Positions 43,076 through 48,646 of a stretch of DNA of 64,000 nt are shown one piece after another. This DNA is from G963691835 sp963691835 (GTDB taxonomy: Bacteria; Pseudomonadota; Alphaproteobacteria; Thalassobaculales; Thalassobaculaceae): contig OY829383.1 of assembly GCA_963691835.1 (NCBI GenBank), positions 4,030,001 through 4,094,000 on the forward strand, written 5' to 3'. Every line of letters starts with the position of its first letter. Within the stretch, counting starts at the first letter, position 1. The notes under the pieces are model-generated. The model did not search any database and was not told the origin of the DNA. It saw only the letters and a program-made list of their open reading frames with translations. Both the position numbers and the translations under genes were made by a program.

Positions 43076-43652
43076 ATCCGAGCATCCGCAGCCCGCCGGG
43101 TTTGTCCCACGTGACCGTCGCAGCCAAGATCTCTCCGTTGTAGCGTTGTCCGACGCTGTCGACCTTCTCCGACATTTGCCGCCGCACGAGGAACCACGAG
43201 GGGGCGCCGTAGCGGGCGTCAGCGTAGAGCCTGCCCACAAGGGGCAGGTGCGCTGTCAGAAGGCGTGTGGCCACGCTACCGCGCGCCTTGGGGTCTGCCA
43301 CCATGCCGCCGTTAAAGACGCACACGCCGCTGATGCCGTCTGCCACCGCTCGGGCCTCGCCCTCGAATGTCATTTGAGGGTCGCCCGGAAACATGCCGTC
43401 GCGTTCGATCGTCTCGCGCAGGGTGTCGGCGAACACATAGGGCACCGACATATAGGTGTAGAACGGGTCGCCGCATTGCGTGGCGATCACCGACAAGCCT
43501 TCCGGCTTCAGGTCCGGCGAGAAGGCGGGGAACAGTTCATAGTCCCACTGGCGCTGAAGCCCTCCGGCCGTCTGTCGATCGTCGCCGATATGCAATTCAA
43601 CGTCTTGCTCGCGCAGCATGTCGCGCAAGCCTTTCAAAAACTCAGATATCAT
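43017..43652 (-). CDS. Hypothetical phage protein, 211 aa
   Basis: Soluble protein starting MISEFLKGLRDMLREQDVEL. No certain family; SVATRLLTAHLPLVGRLYAD and the beta-rich N-terminal part weakly recall a GNAT-like fold but the acetyl-CoA motif is absent. The ATG at 43652 lies inside the end of the Rz1-like gene (overlap 11 bases), so it is part of the lysis transcript. A longer frame to 43718 is not needed. Confidence 0.6.
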   Translation of the reverse strand: MISEFLKGLRDMLREQDVELHIGDDRQTAGGLQRQWDYELFPAFSPDLKPEGLSVIATQCGDPFYTYMSVPYVFADTLRETIERDGMFPGDPQMTFEGEARAVADGISGVCVFNGGMVADPKARGSVATRLLTAHLPLVGRLYADARYGAPSWFLVRRQMSEKVDSVGQRYNGEILAATVTWDKPGGLRMLGFTSQEAAKAQARRFLDRPE

Positions 43653-43836
43653 CGCACAACGCCTCCCATGCTGCATTGTGCGCGAGAATCTCGTTAACCG
43701 TCTCGGGCGTGTCCACACGGGAGAATGTCAGAGGCCCGAACGCCGTGCACGCGGTGTCAATCACGCGCGTATCGCTGGCGCAGCTCGTCACGAGCAGCGC
43801 GGCCCCGAGAATCCAAAATGCGGGCTTGATTGGCAC
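43642..43836 (-). CDS. Rz1-like outer-membrane spanin lipoprotein
   Basis: Short lipoprotein of 64 aa with a signal sequence and lipobox LLVTSC, then a small C-terminal domain containing DTACTAFGPLTFSRVDTPET and HNAAWEALC. This is the pattern of outer-membrane spanins of alphaproteobacterial phages. GTG start with GGAGGG 6 bases upstream. It overlaps the Rz-like gene by 80 bases in another frame, as Rz/Rz1 pairs do. With its partner it would fuse inner and outer membranes at lysis. Confidence 0.78.
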   Translation of the reverse strand: MPIKPAFWILGAALLVTSCASDTRVIDTACTAFGPLTFSRVDTPETVNEILAHNAAWEALCDDI

Positions 43837-43984
43837 GCCGCACCCTCCGCTCTTGTTCCGTCAGTGAATCCGCCCGCTCGGCGTCGCGCCCTGCCTGTTT
43901 CAAGTCGCGGCGCTCCAAGTAGTCGAGTGCCGCATTGGCGAGGCTGATGACGCCGAGCAAGCCCCGGGCGATCGCGTTAAGCAT
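43757..43984 (-). CDS. Rz-like inner-membrane spanin
   Basis: The 75-residue protein has one N-terminal hydrophobic segment (IARGLLGVISLANAALDYLE) and a strongly charged helical tail (RRVRRANQARILDSRGRAAR). This layout, its place after the holin gene and the out-of-frame overlap with a lipoprotein gene identify an inner-membrane spanin by context. It overlaps the holin stop by 8 bases. Confidence 0.7.
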   Translation of the reverse strand: MLNAIARGLLGVISLANAALDYLERRDLKQAGRDAERADSLTEQERRVRRANQARILDSRGRAARDELRQRYARD

Positions 43985-44183
43985 CGTCCGCGTTGCGGTT
44001 CTTGTAGACGTTGCCCGCCAAGAAATTCAGGACGCGCAAGGCGACGTTGAGCACCTTGTCGTCGGTCTGCGTTGGCGTGAGTGCGGTGATCGCGGTGCAC
44101 GCCGCAATGACGCCGGTCACGGCGGCAAACCAGTCGCCAGCGCTGGCGCCGGTCACAAGATCGATAACGCTGGAAAGGTCCAT
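43977..44183 (-). CDS. Probable holin
   Basis: Small 68-residue membrane protein with a hydrophobic helix WFAAVTGVIAACTAITALTP and a second amphipathic segment LNVALRVLNFLAGNV. Position between endolysin and spanins fits a holin that forms the membrane hole. GAGGAC precedes the ATG. Confidence 0.72.
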   Translation of the reverse strand: MDLSSVIDLVTGASAGDWFAAVTGVIAACTAITALTPTQTDDKVLNVALRVLNFLAGNVYKNRNADDA

Positions 44184-44193
44184 TTTGTCCTCG

Positions 44194-44598
44194 TCAGTAG
44201 GTGTAGAAGATGCGAGGAAGCCTCGCGAAGTGCGTGCGCCGGTCCAGGTGCACGAATGTCTTGGCGAGCCCGACCGACCAGTCCCGTCTCAGGGCCTGCT
44301 CTATCAGCCACCACAGATCGCGGGCGCTTGGGCGCTTGATATCGACCGCGCATGTGTCCGTCTGGTACTTGCGGTTGCCGATCAGGTGCAAACTGTTCGG
44401 ACTGGCGGCATAGCCGCGTGAAATGGGCCAGTCGTTGTGTTCCGACGTGCGGCACCCGCTCGTGACTGCCATCGGACGGCCGTAGGCTTCGCGGAATGCT
44501 TCCAGTTCGCCGAGGAATCCCGGCTCTAGTTCAAGCCGCCCGGTCGTCGGGCACGCGAGTTCGGCGCGCGTGAAATGCCTTGATACGCGCTCGCTCAT
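44194..44598 (-). CDS. Phage endolysin, peptidase M15 type
   Basis: The 134-residue protein resembles the zinc D-Ala-D-Ala carboxypeptidase (M15) lysins: H-F-T-R-A-E-L-A-C at the N-terminus, AVTSGCRTSEHN, then S-x-H in PNSLHLIGN with Asp in CAVDIKRPS, and H-x-D in TFVHLDRRTH as the third zinc region. These residues match the M15 metal site. It would cut peptide cross-links of the wall. ATG 44598 overlaps the stop of the small membrane gene (ATGA). Confidence 0.85.
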   Translation of the reverse strand: MSERVSRHFTRAELACPTTGRLELEPGFLGELEAFREAYGRPMAVTSGCRTSEHNDWPISRGYAASPNSLHLIGNRKYQTDTCAVDIKRPSARDLWWLIEQALRRDWSVGLAKTFVHLDRRTHFARLPRIFYTY

Positions 44599-44702
44599 GG
44601 CACACCCGCCACGGCGCGTAGAAACAGCCACCCGAGCGGCATGACCATAATCCCGAGCACAAAGCCGGAGGCGAACGCCAGAATCTTCTCTTGATCGTTC
44701 AT
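44595..44702 (-). CDS. Tiny membrane protein, 35 aa
   Basis: Too short for usual gene calls, but it has ATGA overlaps on both sides (with the DUF6378-like gene and the endolysin) and a single clear TM helix ILAFASGFVLGIMVMPLGWL. It may be a second holin or an antiholin-like peptide. The overlap pattern is the main evidence. Confidence 0.55.
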   Translation of the reverse strand: MNDQEKILAFASGFVLGIMVMPLGWLFLRAVAGVP

Positions 44703-44986
44703 AGCAAGGTGTTCGCCATTTCGCCCGCGCAAGCGGCGTACCCTGCGAGGTCTACATAGTCGTCGGGGTTGTGCTCGCCGGAGTGCGTGCGCGCGATCTT
44801 TAAGAGCGCCATCATCAAGGCGACGTCGCACACCGTCAGCGGTTCATTTGGCCGGATGCGGAGATACGCGTCCCACAAAACGGCGATATTCTGGTGATTC
44901 ATAAGTTTATCGCCGTGCGTTTTCTCCCGGTCGCCGTCGACCGCTTCAGTCGCCGCCGCCAAGATTTCACCCGCTCGCATCGCCAT
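44699..44986 (-). CDS. Phage protein of the DUF6378 type
   Basis: The 95-residue protein has the family pattern REKTHGDKLMNHQNIAVLWDAYLR and ALMMALLKIARTHSGEHNPD with DDYVDLAGYAA near the end. Such proteins are common beside phage replication or lysis genes; function unknown. GGAAAGG precedes the ATG, and it overlaps the phosphoesterase gene by 20 bases. Confidence 0.75.
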   Translation of the reverse strand: MAMRAGEILAAATEAVDGDREKTHGDKLMNHQNIAVLWDAYLRIRPNEPLTVCDVALMMALLKIARTHSGEHNPDDYVDLAGYAACAGEMANTLL

Positions 44987-46062
44987 ACCTTTCCTCTAAT
45001 CGCCGCATCGAAATCGCGTGGTGGTCGGTGATGCGGCCGGCGTAAATTTCGAGTTCCCACGCGCCCCACCACCAACCCGTTGTCGATAGTTTGGCGTAGT
45101 CTTCCACGTGCCCCTCCGGGAGCGCGGTCCCGAGGTTTATGCACGTTACGCGTTGGTCCAAACCGATCTTGGCCACACTCGCGATTTCTCGCCGGTGCGT
45201 GTGGCCGACGACCCAGTCGTGGACGGAATCTCGCGCAATGATGTTTGTCGAGGTCTTGCCGCCGACCGGCTTGCCGTTGAGCCCGGTCGGGATGTGAACG
45301 AAGCCAACGCCGCCTAGCATGTACGGGAGGCGGTAAGGCGAATAGGTCCAGCCCGCGCCGGTGATTACCTCGTCGAGATAGGACTGCATCATGCCGACGA
45401 CGTGCGGCGCCTCATCCTCGTGCGTCCAGATGCGGTGCTCATGGTTGCCGAGGGTGATGTGTTCCTCGGGCTTGAAGCCGTCCCCCCCTGCCCTCGTCAT
45501 ATGCGGCCATGAATTCCTTGAGGCTCGCCATGTCCTCTTCGAAGACCGGTTTGGCGCGGCCGGTGTACGTCTCGTTGGAGACGTGAGAGTTGAGGCTGTC
45601 GAGGGTGGCAATGTCGCCTATTTGCACCACGACGTCGGGCCGTGTGTCCGCAACCCAACGCCCGAGCCATCGGGCTCGATCTTTCGGGATGTCCGGCGCG
45701 TCGTGCACGTCGCCGATCGCGCAGACCTTAAGCCGCTCGCCGGTCCGCGGGGGTGCTGTCGAAACGCGGACGTTGAGCCGGATCTGTTGCGCGTCCATAA
45801 CGTCGTGCGCTTGCTCGGTGACGCGCTGAGAATTGGAAATCGGGTGTCGGTATCGAGACCACTCGATTTCATTGGAGCACTTGGTTGCCCAGCCCGACAG
45901 CGTTCGATTGTTGAGCCCGAGGTCCTGCGCTGCTTTGGAGATCGCCCCGATTTTTCCGGCACCCGGCGCCACGCCCCGAGGTGAGAAGCCCGCGGCAAGA
46001 GCGGCGTGCAGCGCGTCTAAGCGGCGCTGATGCTCGAATGCGTCAATCGGTGGGGTTGGCAT
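44967..46062 (-). pseudogene. Phage metallophosphoesterase interrupted by a frameshift
   Basis: Two overlapping frames together give one calcineurin-like phosphoesterase. The upstream part (46062 to about 45488) has an HTH-like N-terminus and VCAIGDVHDAPDIP, then VVVQIGDIATLDSLNSH; the downstream part (to 44967) has ITLGNHEHR and WVVGHTHRREI, so the metal motifs D-x-H, GD, GNH and GHxH are split between frames. The break is at seven consecutive G on the coding strand (C run at 45482-45488); removing one G restores the frame (EGRGDGFKPEE). Either a real inactivation, a sequencing slip, or slippage during expression. Confidence 0.8.
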
Positions 46063-46074
46063 CAAGCCGTTCCG

Positions 46075-46425
46075 TTACCGTTTCGGGCTCTCGACCATGT
46101 GCGTCACCAGCCGGTCGACCTGGCGCGCAATGTGGTCGTTACTGGTGCGGAGTGCGGCGACGTCGCTCTTGAGGTCGGCGATCTGCACTTGAAGCTCTTC
46201 AACCCGGTCCCAAACGCGGCTGCGTTGCCCAACCTGGAATTGCCGGTTTTCCGACACGACGGCCTGTAACTGCCGGATGTCTTGTTGGTTGGCCGTCGCG
46301 AGGTTCTCAACGCGGATAAACCCAGCCACTGCACCGACGAGTACAACGGCCGTCGTGATGATGTGCCCCGCCGAAATGTGGCGATCGAACCGCCACCCCT
46401 GCCGTCGTTCCGCTGTATCTGGCAT
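46075..46425 (-). CDS. Phage membrane protein with coiled coil
   Basis: The 116-residue protein has a TM helix (ISAGHIITTAVVLVGAVAGF) at about residues 17-36 and a long coiled coil after it (VENLATANQQDIRQLQAVVS, RVEELQVQIADLKSDVAALR). AAAGGG precedes ATG 46425. It is divergent from the first RHH regulator and may share its operator. Function unknown; the shape fits phage exclusion or lysis-control proteins, without proof. Confidence 0.65.
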   Translation of the reverse strand: MPDTAERRQGWRFDRHISAGHIITTAVVLVGAVAGFIRVENLATANQQDIRQLQAVVSENRQFQVGQRSRVWDRVEELQVQIADLKSDVAALRTSNDHIARQVDRLVTHMVESPKR

Positions 46426-46465
46426 CGGGCACCCTTTCGTGCACAAGATGTGGTGTTGTTTTGAC

Positions 46466-46522
46466 ATGCACATGTGCATTGGTCAAGTGCATATTGAGTT
46501 GTCATTGCACATGCCATATGTG
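46466..46522. promoter_or_regulatory. Promoter and palindromes upstream of the first RHH gene
   Basis: TTGAGT (46494-46499), 17 bases, TATGTG (46517-46522) and six bases to the ATG at 46529 predict a leaderless transcript. A perfect 14-bp palindrome ATGCACATGTGCAT (46466-46479) lies upstream of the -35 and CACAT-N5-ATGTG (46508-46522) overlaps the -10. The repeated CACAT/ATGTG element is a good operator candidate for the RHH protein itself. Confidence 0.5.
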
Positions 46523-46528
46523 TTGGTC

Positions 46529-46762
46529 ATGACTCGCGAACTGATGACCAACCGTGTGGTGCTGATGATGTCCGACAGCGACCTTGAAATGGTCGCCCGG
46601 TTCAAAAGCACGCAAGACGACAACCCCTCGCAAGCGGAGGCGATCCGTCGTCTTCTCTATCGTGGCGCCGAGGCGCAGTCCGACCACGCGGCCGAACTCA
46701 AGGGCCGCCTGGACGGGCTCGAAGCGGATGTAAACGCGCTGCGGCGGGTGTTGGGGGTTTAG
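46529..46762 (+). CDS. Ribbon-helix-helix regulator-like protein 1
   Basis: The 77-residue protein has an N-terminal beta segment (NRVVLMMSDSDLEMVARFKS), then NPSQAEAIRRLLYRGAE, the helix pattern of CopG/Arc-type proteins, and a C-terminal heptad-like helix (RLDGLEADVNALRRVL). ATG 46529 is followed in frame by ATG 46544. No ribosome-binding site precedes it, in line with a leaderless transcript. Convergent with the antirepressor gene (4-base overlap). It is a likely phage repressor. Confidence 0.65.
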   Translation: MTRELMTNRVVLMMSDSDLEMVARFKSTQDDNPSQAEAIRRLLYRGAEAQSDHAAELKGRLDGLEADVNALRRVLGV

Positions 46763-47325
46763 CCGGTCGTATGCCGTAGCGGGGTGACTTCGAAGAGCCC
46801 CGGCTGCTGATCGAAGTCCGCCATCGCGGGCACCACCGGCAACTTGAGTTGGAACCAAAGCTGTTGTGCCGCCCTCACCCCGAACGCGTGCCGCGCTTCG
46901 GTGACTTGGCGGAGGCGGACCGATTCCGGCACGTTGATGTCGTTCACCTCGACCACTGGCGCCGCTTCGTGCCGGCGGCCGTAGAAGTGGTCAAAGAGGA
47001 CTTGGTAGCACTCCCGCTTGTAGGCGAGCACCTTCTGCCGGACGTCCTCGTTGCGCACGCGGTTTTCATCAACACCGAACAGCCAGCCGTTGATGAATTC
47101 CAACGGGAGGCAAAGCGTCTCACGTGCCCCGCCGGGGGTAGCCATTCGTATCACACGAATTGAGCTATTAAGTATGCAGTCCCTCTTTATCCGCTCAAAC
47201 TGCCCATGCCACCGGAGCCCGAGGCTTTCACAGATCGGCTTCACGGCGACATAGATGCCGTCTTCCTGCTCAACTGCGAACAGGGTGTCGTTACGGAAAT
47301 TCACGGTCACGACGTTGTCGGTCAT
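46759..47325 (-). CDS. Phage antirepressor N-terminal domain protein (P22_AR_N)
   Basis: The protein matches P22-type antirepressor N-terminal domains: NFRNDTLFAVEQEDGIYVAV, KPICESLGLRWHGQFERIKR, ETLCLPLEFINGWLFGVDEN, VLAYKRECYQVLFDHF. The usual C-terminal antirepressor part is replaced by a short unknown segment. GGGAG stands before ATG 47325. It may lift repression at induction; divergent regulators on both sides fit this. Confidence 0.85.
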   Translation of the reverse strand: MTDNVVTVNFRNDTLFAVEQEDGIYVAVKPICESLGLRWHGQFERIKRDCILNSSIRVIRMATPGGARETLCLPLEFINGWLFGVDENRVRNEDVRQKVLAYKRECYQVLFDHFYGRRHEAAPVVEVNDINVPESVRLRQVTEARHAFGVRAAQQLWFQLKLPVVPAMADFDQQPGLFEVTPLRHTTG

Positions 47326-47338
47326 TCGGGGCAACTCC

Positions 47339-47620
47339 CTAGTGGGCGCGGAGTGCGTCGAGGTAGTCGCGCACCCGCTCAAGCAAGATCAGGTCGGTTT
47401 CGGCGTGCGGACCGTCGTCGGCGTGGCCCGCCGTGTTCAAGGCGAGGATCACGACGTCGAGGACCCCGGCCGCATCTGCAATCGTGTTGATCGGAAGCCC
47501 AGGAAGGGCGTGTTCGTACATGGCGTTGAACCGGACCGCCGCTTCCTCAGTGTTCGCCGCATAAGCGGCTTGCATTTTCACCGTCAAGAGGGACGGCGGG
47601 GTGTAGACAGAATCAGGCAT
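47339..47620 (-). CDS. Hypothetical phage protein, 93 aa
   Basis: Small helical, acidic protein (MQAAYAANTEEAAVRFNAMY, VLDVVILALNTAGH, ERVRDYLDALRAH). No family recognised. GGGAA precedes the ATG at 47620, which is divergent from the second RHH gene. It is cotranscribed with the antirepressor gene 14 bases downstream. Confidence 0.6.
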   Translation of the reverse strand: MPDSVYTPPSLLTVKMQAAYAANTEEAAVRFNAMYEHALPGLPINTIADAAGVLDVVILALNTAGHADDGPHAETDLILLERVRDYLDALRAH

Positions 47621-47689
47621 GGCAGTTTCCCGTCAGACGATTGAGTGACACAAATGTGCACTAAAAAGTGATGACATTCAACCCCTCAA

Positions 47690-47718
47690 TTGACGTACAA
47701 CGAAAGCCGCCTTATATT
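47690..47718 (+). promoter_or_regulatory. Promoter of the second RHH gene, leaderless geometry
   Basis: TTGACG (47690-47695), 17 bases, TATATT (47713-47718), then six bases to ATG 47725. Transcription would start at or within a base or two of the start codon. CACAAATGTG (47649-47658), with the ATGTG motif seen at the first RHH gene, lies upstream. Confidence 0.65.
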
Positions 47719-47724
47719 CTGGTT

Positions 47725-47970
47725 ATGGACCGCGTAACCGACAGATTGGCGATCAGAGCGCCGGTAAGCTTAATTGAAGCCGTCGAGGACTGGCGCCTTA
47801 AGCAATACGATCGCCCTTCGCGCGGCGAGGCTGTGCGGCGTCTCATCGCAATGGGGTTAGACGCCCACGCTGCATCCCGCCCCGGAAGCAAGGACGTCTA
47901 CCTCCGCCTCCGGCAAATGGAGGACGGCTTGAGCGCGCTCACCAAGGCGCTAGCGTCGAAGAACCCTTGA
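47725..47970 (+). CDS. Ribbon-helix-helix regulator-like protein 2
   Basis: The 81-residue protein begins DRLAIRAPVSLIEAVEDWRL, followed by RPSRGEAVRRLIAMGLDAH, a CopG/Arc-type fold, and a C-terminal helix. The E-A-V-R-R-L-I core resembles E-A-I-R-R-L-L of the first RHH gene. The ATG at 47725 sits six bases from a good -10 box and has no ribosome-binding site; the frame extends upstream to 47668 only through the promoter. Confidence 0.68.
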   Translation: MDRVTDRLAIRAPVSLIEAVEDWRLKQYDRPSRGEAVRRLIAMGLDAHAASRPGSKDVYLRLRQMEDGLSALTKALASKNP

Positions 47971-48004
47971 ACCACACCCCCGCGAGGCGCATGTTATTCG
48001 CATG

Positions 48005-48364
48005 ATGCGGGTTGCGTTAATTGCTGTCGTTTGGCTGGCGCTCGTTGCGCCGGCGGGGGCGCAGCAATACCCCTTCGGGTCCGTCGGGGCCTACGCTGAT
48101 GACTGCATCGACTTCGCACGGGAGCATGAGTCCGGGGGTAGAGGCTACTCAGACGATGCGATGTTCTGCCTTTCGTATATGCGCAGCTTTTTCGACGTCT
48201 ACACGTCTTTCCTTCTCCGCTGGCCGTCGTGCCCGCCACCTGAGCTTACGATGCCCGCATTCATCGGAACGTTTCTGGACTGGTCAAGCCGAAACACCGA
48301 CCAGTGGGAGCAGCCTGTAATTCGAGGCATCGTCGCCGCCATCACCGAGGCTTACCCGTGCTAG
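48005..48364 (+). CDS. Exported protein, Rap1a/Tai-like
   Basis: A signal peptide (VALIAVVWLALVAPAGAQ) leads into a helical domain with C-I-D-F-A-R-E-H and C-L-S-Y-M-R-S-F-F-D, and ends in ITEAYPC. Four cysteines and the final Y-P-C are typical of Rap1a/Tai-type immunity proteins. In a phage this may protect the lysogen's envelope (inference). ATG 48002 is possible as well. It is followed at once by the next gene (48368). Confidence 0.6.
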   Translation: MRVALIAVVWLALVAPAGAQQYPFGSVGAYADDCIDFAREHESGGRGYSDDAMFCLSYMRSFFDVYTSFLLRWPSCPPPELTMPAFIGTFLDWSSRNTDQWEQPVIRGIVAAITEAYPC

Positions 48365-48367
48365 AGC

Positions 48368-48646
48368 ATGTCTAAGGTCGCCGAAGCCTGCGCACACGTT
48401 ACCGGCCACGCCCTGTCGTGGGGCATCGGCGGCGCGTGCTATGCCGCGTGGGGCCTATGGGGTGTTGCCGGGTTTCTTGCGGTCGTCGTCACGGTTTTTC
48501 TGATACTTCACCCGCACCTACACCCCCACCCACCGCCATCGCTCCTGGAAGTCTGGTGGAAGAACCGGCGCCAGAAGGCCGCGCTACGTTCGATGCGGCT
48601 CGCCCCGCCGCCGCGGCGTCTGACACACCGCCGAGGAACCGGCTGA
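48368..48646 (+). CDS. Possible small membrane protein, overlapping a convergent gene
   Basis: The 92-residue frame has hydrophobic stretches WGIGGACYAAWGLWGVAGFL and AVVVTVFLILH, then a His/Pro-rich and basic tail. It starts 3 bases after the preceding stop. Its last 158 bases overlap the 3' end of the large minus-strand virion gene, so one of the two ends may be shorter in reality. No ribosome-binding site is strong. Function unknown. Confidence 0.45.
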   Translation: MSKVAEACAHVTGHALSWGIGGACYAAWGLWGVAGFLAVVVTVFLILHPHLHPHPPPSLLEVWWKNRRQKAALRSMRLAPPPRRLTHRRGTG

